From: Chaetomium olivaceum
Lineage: Eukaryota; Ascomycota; Sordariomycetes; Sordariales; Chaetomiaceae
DNA: 64,000 nt
NCBI GenBank assembly: GCA_039881045.1
Contig: JAYWVB010000049.1
Location: 1-64,000, forward strand
Direction: 5' to 3'
This document shows positions 1-12,000 of the stretch, in pieces (position 1 is the first letter of the stretch; each line of letters opens with the position of its first letter). The notes beneath the pieces were generated by a model. The model saw only the letters and a program-made list of their open reading frames with translations, did no database searches and was not told where the DNA came from. The position numbers and the translations under genes were made by a program.

Positions 1-1488
1 CTATTTCCTGCTCTCTAGAAACGAGCAGCCCGCAATCCGCCCCCGACCCACCAACAAACTTCCAGCCTGACTGGCCAATTGATACCGAGCGGCCACACCG
101 CGCCTGCATTGGGCGTCTGCTATGGGCGATGTGGAAGTGATCAAGCAGCTCAAACGCTTTGGCGCGAACCTGGCATCCCAAAATGTTCGTGGTGAAAACG
201 CCGTTCATGCGATCTGTCAAACTTTACCAACTGCTACGAAAAGCAGACTTTCCCGATGGTTCTGAAGGAGTTATTTAGCACCGTGGTGCGCGGGACGCGT
301 CAGGGTGTACTGTCATCCACCATGCGACCGTTATGAAGAGCGGGCGTGTTACCAGCCACTCATGTTCGCGCTACTACTGGACAATATTCTCAACAAGCTA
401 CAAGAGTCGCGATCAGCAGATGAGCTACAGCAACTGCTGGACTGTCAGGATAACGAAGGCAATACAGCCGTGCACTTGGCGGCGATGCGGGATGCGCGCA
501 AGTGTATCAGAGCTCTTCTCGGCCGTGGAGCTTCAACCGATATTCCAACAATCAGGGCGTGCGAGCGGAAGACTTGATCAAGGAGCTCAACGCTTCAAAG
601 ACCAAAGTTCCCCGGCAGGGGCCACCGCAACGCTCGTCCAGTCCATTTGCGCCTGAGTCGCAGCGACACAATGCCTTCCGCGATGCCATGGCCGAATCAG
701 ATAGCAAGCTTCAGGCGAGCTTCCGCAGCGAGGCGGCCAATACCGTGCAGTCGCGTATTACCCCTCTTGTGTTGCAAAAGTTCCAGGACCTCGCCAAAGC
801 TACGAAAACGAGCTCGACGAAAAGGAGAGCGCAGAAAAAGGAGGCGCGGCGTATCCTTCTCACACACGCAAGCAGAACTAGCGAACTTACGGACCACCGT
901 TGCAGACCTCGAATCCCGCCTCGAAGCCGAAGAGGCAGCCGCAAAAACAGAAGCCGAGGCCGCCGAGACGGCGAAACAAGTCCTCGCCTATCTAACCCAC
1001 CAGAACCGACTGGCCATACAAGACGCCATCAACAAGCTCGCAACGGTCAACGGCGACAGCAAGTCCAACGAGAAGCCCAACGGCCAGCCCTCCCAAACCG
1101 AACCCAACCCCGACGAGAAGGACACTCCTTCCGACGCGCAGGAACGCCTCCACCTAGCCACCGAGCTGCGCACGCTCCTGCAGGAGCAGCGCCGCGCCGA
1201 GGCCGAATACGTCGAGGCGCGCGGGCTCACCGGCACGGGCGAGAAGATCGAAAAGTACCTGCACCTGCTCAAGTCGTGCCTGCCGCCCGAGGACCAGGAG
1301 ATGCTGGACGAGAACCTCGAGGACATGATCAAATGATGGAGGACGAGGCCGACGTCCTGTCTGGCGCCGGGCCGGGAGCTGGACCGGACGGCGGGGCGGC
1401 TGGCGTGGCCGCGGAGGGCGCGGCCGCTTCGGCGGGGTTGCCCGTGGCTGTGCCTGTCGGCTTGGGGGTCGAGGTCTCAGGCTTGTAG
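1..1488 (+). CDS. swi6: Swi6-like ankyrin-repeat MBF subunit, 3' part, frameshifted
   Basis: This is the 3' part of a gene that begins before the window. It resembles the ankyrin-repeat Swi6 subunit of the MBF/SBF complex, which acts with Mbp1 on G1/S genes in the nucleus. Ankyrin-like segments are readable near 100-200 and 449-495 (DNEGNTAVHLAA). A coiled-coil stretch follows (AELANLRTTVADLE, about 875-930). The conserved tail GTGEKIEKYLHLLKSCLPP lies near 1235-1290, and the frame then ends at the stop at 1486-1488. No single frame carries this. The homologous reading changes frame near 100, 203, 380, 546, 797, 838, 870 and 1332, mostly by one base and several times inside A-runs. Sequencing indels are the simplest explanation because the protein motifs between the breaks are well conserved; a true pseudogene is the alternative. 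Family assignment is from recognised motifs, not a search. Confidence 0.7.
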
Positions 1489-4400
1489 TGCAGCGTGTGT
1501 GGGACCGGTACCCCTCAAGGTGTTGGTGGGCTGTGTTGACGACGCATAGCCTGTTTAGGTGGGTGGGATGATCCGTCTTGTTTCTTTTTTTCTTTCTTTT
1601 TTTTGGTCCTCCTGTTAGTGAGGGAGAGTGTTTTGTCGCGAAGTCGGCTGGTTGGTATTACCAACGCGCTCATCCCCATGGATATCTGTGGTTCGAACCA
1701 CTCATGGTGCGGTTCTGTTGTTTAGGTGGCTGGTTTTGGAGTGTGCCGTTCCCTGACATCTTGCAAGGACTGGGGGGTAAAAGTAGCAACTGTATCGGGG
1801 TTGGGCTCAGGATTCGTTTTCCATCTTTTTGTTTTCTATTCTCCTTGTGGAGGTGAGGAACTTCCTAGGATTTGGCGTTATGTTTACAACGGTTGGGGTT
1901 TGTTTGCTCCTCATCTTTGGGCACAGCGATTGTTTACTTTTTCCGTTGGGTGAAGGCCGATATGGGACATATGCATACCCGTGAAATGGCTTCAAGATAA
2001 CCTGTTTTCTACATTATGATATGTTTTTTACGATCAAGTCCGAGTTTAGCTGTTAGTCTATCTAGCAGGCAAATTGCACGTCCGCCATGTGCATCCAGGC
2101 TCCGTCTTTCTCGCTCGCACATACCTTTGTTGATGGCTGCTGAGAGGTGCACCCACGACTTGCCTTGACACCGACACGTCCTTCAGGACATGGCTGTCTG
2201 TCACACCACGCGTCCCGGAGAGCGGCTTCTTTCCGCGCGCCAGTGGCAAATTGGCTCTCGTACTTCGTACAGCCGGGGCTCGAGAGCCAACCGCTCGTCC
2301 TCACTAGTCGCAAATCCAAGCCCGTATCCTGTACCCGGTACCCTCCCTACCTCCGGCTCGGGTTCTGGACGATCAGCCCTAGTTAGTATCCATCCACACA
2401 CCTTCCCACGGCTCGAGATCCACGGCAAGCAATAGTTGGTCCGGGTTGATCTAGTGGACGTGGCACAGCCTCGATTGATGAACCGGCGGTGAGGGAAGGG
2501 GTCTCTTGCTGGGTCTCCTGAGCCTCCTCCTCCCTCTCCACGGCCGCTTCTCGTTGATTGATTGGGCTCGGCCCTTGCCATTGATCATCCGGCACTGGGG
2601 CGGTCGGTCTTGCTTTTCGCCAGGTCGGCGCGCCGTCGAGGTGCGTCTTTGGGGGACGGGACGGGGAGGAAAATATCAGGGAAGCGGGAGCCGTCCGTGG
2701 TGTTGTGATCGTGAGGAGGGGGTGTGTGTCCAACGAGTGAGATCTTCCTCCATCAGCACCACCGCTCCAGTCTGTCAGTCTCCCGTGAGCCGCAGCGGCG
2801 CAGTCCAAACCTTACTCCACCGGCACTCGATCATCCGTCCCTTCCCTGCAAATCTAGGCCCCGTCGTCACCTTGATTTTTCTGATCATGGGCATCCGTTG
2901 GCGCTGAGAGGCTGGTCGCCAGTCAGGTTCGAGTTCCGACACATCCCGGCCTGTTTTCGTGGACGAGTTCCAGTTCGAGTACCCATCACACGCGGCCTTC
3001 GCGGTGGTTCGGCTCCTCCACTGGACCTCTCAACCTGTCCCCCGGACCAATTGTCTCGCGGAAGAGGATGGTCCACCCATGGTCCGCCACCGCATGGGGG
3101 TTCTCGGCGGCCGCGCCCCGGTAGGCTAGCACCGAACGGTTGGTTGGGTGAGGTTGGCTACCGAGCGTGGCTAGCCAGTAGACATCAGGATATGGATCAT
3201 AGCCCGATGTTTCGTGTTTTAGGAAAATCGGCGACTGATACGCGGCGCATTCGTGGAATTGGGGAACCATGAGGTTGCCCGAGTTGAGCCTCACGCTTCG
3301 CGGCTGAAGGCCGGCTATGGAGGCCAGCCCAGTCTGCCGAGCCTAGCTGTCTGGCAAAAAGTCGGGGGGGTCTTACGCAACTATTGTGCCTTGCTCAGCC
3401 TCAATACTTAATGCTAAGGTGGAGCTCTTTATTGGAGTACTCAGCTTGTGATGTTCCGCCCCAGGACGACATGGAACGCGGCCGTGGCCAGACTACCCAA
3501 GGCGGGGACCGCGCAGGCCGGCACAACACTTCACCAAAATCCGGCTGGCTCGGAAAGTCTTGACAGCGTATCCTAGCCATTCATATCGCAGTAGAAAGTC
3601 ATGCAACTCGTCACGAGCGCGCAACAGGATGCGCGGGCCTTGCGGCGGCGACACAGGGTCAGCACGATATTGGACGGATTACCGCAGGAGAATTCCTCTC
3701 ATCTTTTCCGGCCGCTGCGTCGTATACTATGTATGGGCCGCGGGACGGCAGCCACCATAAACGCGCTGAAAGTGATGGTGACGAGCCCTGAGATGCCCAA
3801 ACAAGGACACGAAGTTTTGATGAAGTTGGCGTCAAGTGGCGGGTACAGGGGTTGGGGACCCGGTGGGACGTGTGGCGCGCAAGCCGTGAAAGCTGAGTGA
3901 TTGCGCGGCCAACCAACCAATGGCCAGGAACAAGAGTCGCCTCAATGGCGGTCTCCTTCGCGAGCTGAACAGCGGGACCTGAGACGTGAGGAACAAGTTT
4001 TTCCGTCAAACTCAGGAAAATATCGAAAAGCAGCAAAACGCAAAAAAAAAAATCCAGGACACTTTGTCACGGGCTTGAATGCCAAAATGGGAAACGAAAC
4101 TGGCGGTCAACGACATCGGCGACGGCGTCACTCGGCGTTGCACCAACGGAAAAGAACCAAGCCAAGGCAATGACCCTGTTCGGAAATGACACCAGTTGAT
4201 CCAATGCCGAAAACAACCATGCTCAGTGATAACTCACCCCCCGAACCCCCGTGCTTCCGCGCTCCCACGGCAAACCCCAGGTGGTCCACCCTCCTGGTCG
4301 ATTCGATGTCCCTCGTCGGCGTTTTCTGATTCTCTCGGGGCTTGTTGCGAGCGAGCAAAGAGCCGCTTTCGGTTCAGGCAGAGCGCTTGGGTCCATCCCT

Positions 4401-7400
4401 AAACAGGGGGGCCAAGTGGGCCGGCAGGGGTTTGGTTCGTAGGGCTGAGAAACGAGAGCGGGGCGCTGGGGATCATTCCTCGTTTGTGCAACGCTTCCTG
4501 TCAGCGGATCCTCCACTCTGGCAGCTGTGCCATGATCGGTCGGGTATCAGGGCGGGCAGGGACGAAAAAAAAAGCGAGGGATGTCAAGAGTAAGCGCCGT
4601 CCCATCTCCCGAGCCCTTGCAACCGTTGGCCCACGACGTTTCAACAAGAAGCGGGTGACCGCGACGGAGAGAGCGAAGGAAATCCCGGGTCGTCTTCTTC
4701 CGCGAGTCGAGGTTGAATCTGGATTAAGCAAAGCAGCCGTTGGCCGGGATGTCCAGCCGCACATGGCTGCAAGCAGGATGGCGTAATGCAGGCGACTGCA
4801 TTATTTTTATTTTATTTTTTGTTGCGTTTAGTACCGCCATCTCGAAGGCGTCTTACTGTGATAGACGGTGAGGTGCTGATGGATGGTTGGACTAAAAATG
4901 AAAAAGAATTCGATCGAAAGGGACCTGAAAACTGTCAACAGGTTTTGGGAAACCGTTATGCCTGTGCCGTAACCACCGCATGGCCCGTTCCGGACTGGGA
5001 ATTGGCCGAGTGTGGACGGGATGCACACCTCCCTTCCACACCTCAGCTGTCGGGCTCTTGTTGATGGGACGGGAATTCATCAAACTCGCTAGCAGTTGAT
5101 GGAAGTTGCCCGTTGGCGGCAGGCAGGAGGATTGGATGGAGGTGGTGCGACAGGTGCTGTCCCGGAGTCGAGCCCCACCACCCTCGACAACAGGGCACTA
5201 CCCGTGCGTGGACCCCTCCTTCCCGAAATCCCTCCTGCCTGTCTCGGCTTGCCATTTCCGCGACTTTCCTGCGCGGTGCCTTGTGAGGATGCCCTGCCAA
5301 GTGGAATTGTTGCCCCCAACCTTCTCTTCCAGGCTCTTCCGCGAGACCTGAACATCCATGGATGTCTCTTCCACACAACGCGTGCTGCGGGTCGGCAATG
5401 CGCGTGCGGGGTGCGACCATCCGATCCTAGAAATAATCGCACCGAAATCTCAACAGAGCGAGCCAATTTCGGTGCAAGGAGCCGAAGAACTCGGCAGGGC
5501 TGGAATGTGCTCTGACATCAGACGCAGAAGAAACCCCCGCTCCTGCGATGCACGTATCACCCACCCGCATCTGCAGCCCGATGCGAAGTCCGTCGGTCGT
5601 GCATCAGCAGCCCACATGTGCGTCCTGCAGCCCCCATGATCTTCAGGTTTAGTCTTCAGCCAGATATACGCTAACGCTTGTCTCAGAGATGACAGGCTTG
5701 GGCTGACACAGTGCATCTTTAGACTGTACCGTAACTGCCAGGTTCGGGTGTCTCGATGCGCATTTGTGGATGAAAAGTGATAAGACCAACTCGAACCGAG
5801 AGCACAAGGCGGACACAAGGCCCGCCAACTACGCGACCCACGACGACAAGCCCACAACAACCTGGGAGTCGGCGAGCAAACGACGGCAGTCGACACTGCA
5901 ACCTCTCAATCAAGAGGCCTCGCGGGCCCACGGGGGGTGCGAGACGCCGATCCGCTCGTGCCGTGGCATGTTTCATCCCCAGAAAATGCGTGTGGGTGCT
6001 GACGGCACCCCCAGGAGGCTCAGAGCGAGCTGAAGGGCACAATGCTAGGCCAAATCCGGCCCTACAACCAGGGACCGTTCCTGCGCGGCTCGGACTGGGA
6101 CTCAGGGTCACACCCCGCCGCCCCTCATGGAGCTTCACCAGTCAATTCGTTTCGCCAGGGCCCTCTTTGATCTCACAGGGCTGCAGATCCATCCACCTTT
6201 CCTGGCTGCTGGCGCAACCTAATAGCCGCGGCTCTCACCGTCGCCCAAGTTCAGCTCTCATCCATCCCGCAGACTGGTGCCACCAAGAGGAGATATTGCC
6301 CAGCCTCTAACACGCTCAACAATCCAAATTCCACATCCACCTCGATTGGCCCTCAATGCTGGCGAGTATCAGGCGACCGGCTGGCCACCGGCCGGTGGCA
6401 GGGGTTCGCCTACCCTCGCCTGGAGCTCGTTTTCCGTCACCGGCGCCAAGGACAGCAAGGCCGCAAAAGGGTGCGAGGGTTCCAACATCCCCCACTTGGC
6501 CACCACTGTGGCATGCAAGGCTCACAGGGCAGGAACAAGCTTAATGCCCGCTAGCCAGACCCGCACTACCCTTGCAACACGCCGCAATCACGCCGTCGAA
6601 AGACATTCTCATCGTGCTGACAGTTACGGTTGGGCGGCAGGTAGCATTTGTTGGAGCTCCTTGCCCATTGCTCACTTGCCCGGATCCGGAGGTTTTCAAT
6701 GTTTGTCCCGACAGCGCAAGTGGGTGTGCGTAATAGGGCTCGGGAGTGGCCCTAGCTCATGACCCATCAGCGTTGCACGGCGGCTCTCACGAGATTGGTC
6801 AAGCTTCTTGGAGTCGGCGTTCGGAAGAGAGCTGACCTCGACACTGAGGGGCCCAAACAAATGACACTAGTGCGGACAGAAACTAGTCGGAAGTTCCAAC
6901 CGTATCAGTACTTCTCGATCCGATCTCCGCCCTGCAAATTCCCAGGATGGCGGTCTGTGTTGGGTGGGGTATGGCGGATTTCGCAAGGGGCAGTCTCGCC
7001 TTGCCAGGCTTGTATAAGTCTTGGGGATTCCCACCTCCTGCGACTTCGACGCGCGAAGCTCTCGTAACGAGCCCGCCACTCCCTCGTCGCTACTCCTGAG
7101 GTCTCTCATCAGATACTCGAAGGCCCTTTTTCTGGTCGCTAGTGTCGTCATCTGCTTTACACCTTTCCACCCTCCCCCTCGGACGGAAAGCCGCGCCTCT
7201 CGCGCTTGTGAGACCTCACCCGCGCGTGTAAGTCCCTTTCCTTTTCGAGTGATATCACCCTATTGGACAATTCCTCCTCTCTTCCGGTCAACCCTGGGAT
7301 GTTGACGCCAAAAACCACACCAGCATCACCCCTCCACTGCCCGTACGCCCAGTCTGAAACCTTGTGAAATCTCCATGGTGATAAGGTAAGGCGCCTCTGG

Positions 7401-7599
7401 CCGAGTTTCAGACCCTGGGCGTCAACCTCTAATGGGTTAGTTGAGCGCGAGTGGAACCTGCGCACGCCCTTCCTGGCGCTGAAGCCAGCCAATTTCCGTG
7501 CCACCACCCGACTTCCAGGGACACCTGCCTGGACCACCCCCAGCTCATAGCGCCGACCACCCACCGAGGCCGAACTTATAGCGGGAACGAAAACCGCCA
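1489..7599. other. Long stretch without a convincing gene
   Basis: About 6.1 kb of GC-rich sequence. Open frames here are short, occur on both strands over the same bases, and show no recognisable domain, so I treat them as chance frames. From about 7000 the + strand becomes pyrimidine-rich, as in fungal promoters or 5' leaders, and may belong to the gene that follows. No tRNA, transposon ends or RIP-like AT-rich blocks were seen. Confidence 0.5.
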
Positions 7600-7841
7600 G
7601 TGGCCCCCAAAGCCGCGGTAATTTTTTCTTCCTTTTCTATCGACAGGCATTGCCCAAATGCAACCATCAAGCACCCTCCCGAGTCAGCACCTGGGAGGTA
7701 CCAGCTCCAAGCCAACTATCCCAAGGAAGTGAGCACGCATATATATCTCGCTGTCGCCTTCCTGGCTGTCTTCGTTGCCGTCCGCTTGCTTATTCAGCGC
7801 ATACGTCCATCCCAAACTGCCTCGGCGCTCCAACCATTTGA

Positions 7842-9074
7842 CGTAAAGTACACCTCAAACAACCTTTCACTTCTTAACTCTTCAGGGAAAAGGATCGAGA
7901 GTGGTTTGCTCCGATTCCGTGCCTCGAGGGGGTGCGCAAGAATTACGAGCGGGCCTGGTGCGGGGGTTTGTTCCTTTGAGGGGTTGTGCCCAGTCAGCTC
8001 GGAATCTCCGCAAGCTGCCCACGATGGACGGAGTGAGGATGGGCTAGGGGAGGATCATTACCCATGGTCAGCACTGGAAGCATCACGTGGTGTCAGCAAC
8101 ACCAGCCCCAATCCGCCTCACGGCCACTCAACAACAGGTCCGAGCTCGGTAACGGTCACGGCATGGACAAGACGTAGCTGCTCGCCGCGCACATCTTCTT
8201 CACGAGGGTCTTCCACAAAGCGTCACAGTGGAAGCTCAGATGGGGTTGGGAGTCAGGCATCCAAGGGAAAGGCAAAGGTGCCCATGACCGGGAGCAGCGG
8301 CGACGCCAGCGATGGCTTGGAAGGTACGGAGCTAGCCGGAGGCGACGGAACGCTGGGCCTGCAGTTTGGCGACGACCAGTTTCGTCCCTTGCCAAGCACG
8401 GACTCCACCGTCCCCAGGCACTTTTCCTTCTCACGCCCTCCCCTGCCGCCGCCCTTGACGCCTCCGACGCTCCACGCCGGCGCCTTCTTTCCCTTCGAGG
8501 ACCGCCGCCCAAGTTACGCCGTTTCGGTGCCCCCAGCGCTCGACGCAAGCTTCATCCATCAGCCTAACCCGGAGTACGGGACCTCCTCCAGCTCAGCAGA
8601 CGTGCTCAGCTCGAGCCCAAAGCGCAAAGCGCAACGACTTTTCCCCGCCGGAGATCCTACACTAGGAGCGTCCCCATCGGTATTCCCGTTCCGACTACCA
8701 CAGCCTCTGGGTCTTCTTCGGCGGAAACCATGACCTCTGGAAGCACAACGAACACCTTTTCCCCATCGAGTTACCCCCCAACATCACCCCTTCTCCCACC
8801 ACCACCGCCGGGTCAATACGAGCTGCCGCCTTCGGCGCCGCCATCGTACGAGTTTGTCGGCGGACCAGGCGGGCCAGGCGTCTTCTTATCTCAGCAAGAG
8901 ATTGATCTACAAGGGGAGATCATATCGGTGATGGATGAAGCTGGTCATGGGTGGAAACGGCACACGAGAGTATACGGCGGTGGGGTATGCCTGGCCTGCG
9001 TTGCGGCTTCGGGGAGAGACGAACAAGGCGGGTTTTATGGGGATACAGTGCCGCTTGAGGATCGGCGGCGGTAG
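7842..9074 (+). CDS. Conserved unnamed protein, Pro/Ser-rich with conserved C-terminus; start uncertain
   Basis: I do not know its function. The best-supported part is the C-terminal block at about 8820-9072, which contains YELPPSAPPSYEF, GVFLSQQEIDLQGEIISVMDEA and HTRVYGGGVCLACVA. I recall such a block as conserved in Sordariomycete hypothetical proteins. Upstream is a long low-complexity Ser/Pro region. The open frame runs back to about 7600 and includes a hydrophobic stretch near 7740-7800 that could be a membrane helix, but its first codon is GTG, so the true start and any 5' introns are unknown. The reading must move from frame 1 to frame 3 near 8610-8640, inside an A/G-rich run, to join the low-complexity part to the conserved C-terminus; a one-base loss explains this. 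The frame ends with TAG at 9072-9074. Confidence 0.5.
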
Positions 9075-12000
9075 CGTGTCACGGCATGGGTATCCTTTGG
9101 GAGAATCCACCAGCGAGAACGGAAGCCTTCTCATCATCACGCCACCACTGTTGCTTATACTGGTTTCTGGTAGTACGAGATCAAACCGAGCCTCAAATTG
9201 GCGTGAAAACGGAAAATCATCGCTTAGGATTCAGTTGGTCGGTGGAACGAGGTCGGATTTGAGTTGCAGGCAGTGGGTCTCATGCACGCCGAGGTTCGTC
9301 CTGCTCGCATACTCGCGTCGGCTACTGCATGATCCACGGGCGAGTCTGCACCTCGATAGGCAGGCCCTAGCAGCCCGTATTCGGATCGGTTAAGTGGGGT
9401 TATGGTTTTCTTCCGCCGTGCGTGGCGTTTAAGAGACCAGTTGGTTCTTGTGGCCTACCACAAGAGGTTGCACTCGGTTATTGCATTGCAATGTTGGTCC
9501 TGGACGGCTGTCTACGGTACACCCGACTAGGGGTCCTTGCTTGGGCATACTATCAACGGGCGCGGCAACCTGGGATTCGAGGTCCTCTTTGCTACGGGTA
9601 GGTGTCCTGCGGCGTTCGGTGACTGAGAAGACAGCTTGGGAGGAGGTTTTTATGATTATCATGACTTTACTTTTTTCCCTTTCAATAATCTTATCTATCA
9701 TGCCATTCACAAGACATTTTTGTTTTCCAACTTCTATACCTAATCTTGTCTAGTCGACTTACATTGGTATGCATTGGTGGCGCACGCCCAAAGGCTTCAT
9801 GTATATACACATACTATACAATTTGTTCAGATGCCTTAATTATTGGTTGTATTTTACCTAGCTAGCATGGCAGCCGCGTAGTGTGACATGCAATAGCTGC
9901 GGTCAAATCTCACATGATACCAGATAGGCTGGGACTTGCTAACCAGTATATCGTCAGTTACTTGACTACCTGTTGTTTCGATAAAGCCAACAGTAGACAG
10001 TTACAAATCAAAGACATCACCTAATTAATCCTGTGATGTAGTTTACGCATGCATGTACGACGTCCCTCAACCCACAGACTTCCGAGCCAACCACTTACTC
10101 TATAAATTGCCATATAATCGGTTTCCCTCACTGCTGCTGCAAGGCAGCGGCGGAGACAACCTCCACCGACCCGAGGTGCGGATAGCAATCTGGTGGATAA
10201 ATGGGACGCTTCAGCTAGCTATTACTAACCAACCCCCAACAGAAAGGGCCTGCCGTCAGCGTTTTCCCAAGCCTAAATTCCGAACAATATCGGACTCGAA
10301 GCCCAACACCTGCATCACTTGTCCTCCCAGCCCGGCATCGATATCACCTCCCGCCTCACCAACGTCTCCCCGATACGCACGCCTCAGCGCGGCACAGCCC
10401 TATCCCTCGGGGGGCCAAGGCTGACGGCGATCACTGCAACTCTCCGGCCCCAGCCGAAACCTGGATGCCGCCGCCGCTGCCATGTCACCCCAGAAAATCG
10501 CGTGACCTGGCCCAAACTGTGCCGGACGGAAACAGGATAAAATGCCCGCGGGGCGGAAATCGGATGCCTAGAATTCTCACGTCATCTGCGCCGCGCCGGG
10601 CCACCACATGCATTGTACACACTAAGTACAAGACACTATGTCGGTGGAGAGAACCTTGCCGGTTACTCCCGTGTTGTTTTGCTCACTCACCCCATGGGGT
10701 TGTTGGTGAGGAGACCGGGATGGGCACACATCACAACTGTTTACAAGTAGCGTTGCGTTGGTGTCTGTTGGTCTCAACCGGCACGGTTGGGGTTAGAGTG
10801 AGGGTGATGGGACCGGGGGTGAATGATGGAGTAATCCGGTCGCCCATGGGGTTAGCTCCCCCGGGGCTCTCGGTGTGAGAAACGAGGCAATAATCCCCTT
10901 TTCTCGGTCTGGCGTGGATTCATTACTCAGCCGGCGTTGCTGTGCTGTCACGTCGGAGATGGGAGTTGCTGCCAGAATTAGGCATGAAAGCAGTTGAGGG
11001 ATTTGAACATGCGTCCATCCAATCCGTGGTGAGACGCAGTCGGGGACATCATGGATGTAACTGCGATCCTTAGCCGCATAATAAATACCGGCGGAAAGTC
11101 AGACGAGTTGTATGTACAAGTCTATCGCTTCGCGAGGGTACCTTGTTGTGTAACTATGAAGATGGCTCCATTTACCCCGGATTAGCGATTATGTGCGTGA
11201 GGCGGTGATCCGGGAGGATCGGGCGGAGATGAGATGAGGCGGATTGCTGACATCAACTCCGAAATTGGTGGCATCCGGTTCGTTATCCGCGGACCGTATA
11301 AACAGACTGGTTGGAGGTGTCAAATTCAAGGTGTGACGAGAAGTGGGCGACGATCTACAAACGTTTGGGAGGTGGGCTTGAACAATAGCCTGCAGACCCA
11401 ACCCAGTCATTTGTCTCTGAGGTTTCAAAGTTTATGGCTTTCAAAGGTTGACATTTCAAGCTTACGACCGATACAGCCGGAAAAGGATACCTCAACAACG
11501 TGGCGTTAGAAACTGGAAGAGAGCCTGTCATTCTCAAGGTGCAGGGGTACTTCAATCCAACAAGCTGGCGGTTTCCCTCCATTTAGTTAGAGGGGAGGAG
11601 AACGGAGTTAACCTTGAAGTTTGCCGTTGACTTAATCTTAAGGCCGAACACGTTGAAAATCGTGCCCAGGGCCGGCTTACAGTGCGGAGAAGAACTCAAG
11701 CTGCGAGACCGTCTAACAGTTAATCTACACCCTAACATGGTCTCAAGTCATGGCACAAACCTGATAGGCAGGTCATCAGATACTCGCATGATTCTGTGCC
11801 CGTGTCCATAACCTTTACACAACAGAACGACCTAGGTTACGACATTATTTTGGGCTGGTTTCAGCTCTAGAAACCGAATGCCGAAGATGATACTCAACGA
11901 CAGCAACCCACTTTCACCGCGTCAGAGGGAAGAGGACTATCTGTTTGGCGATGCTAAACCCTTTGTCACAGCCACATACTGCTAGGCACTAACGGTCCCA

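Noticed and set aside
2918..2940. B-box-like ggttcgagttcc
   Set aside because: No matching T-stem or upstream D-arm, so not a tRNA gene.
5777..6310. 177-codon + frame with an antisense 139-codon frame
   Set aside because: Both strands open over the same bases, no recognisable protein texture.
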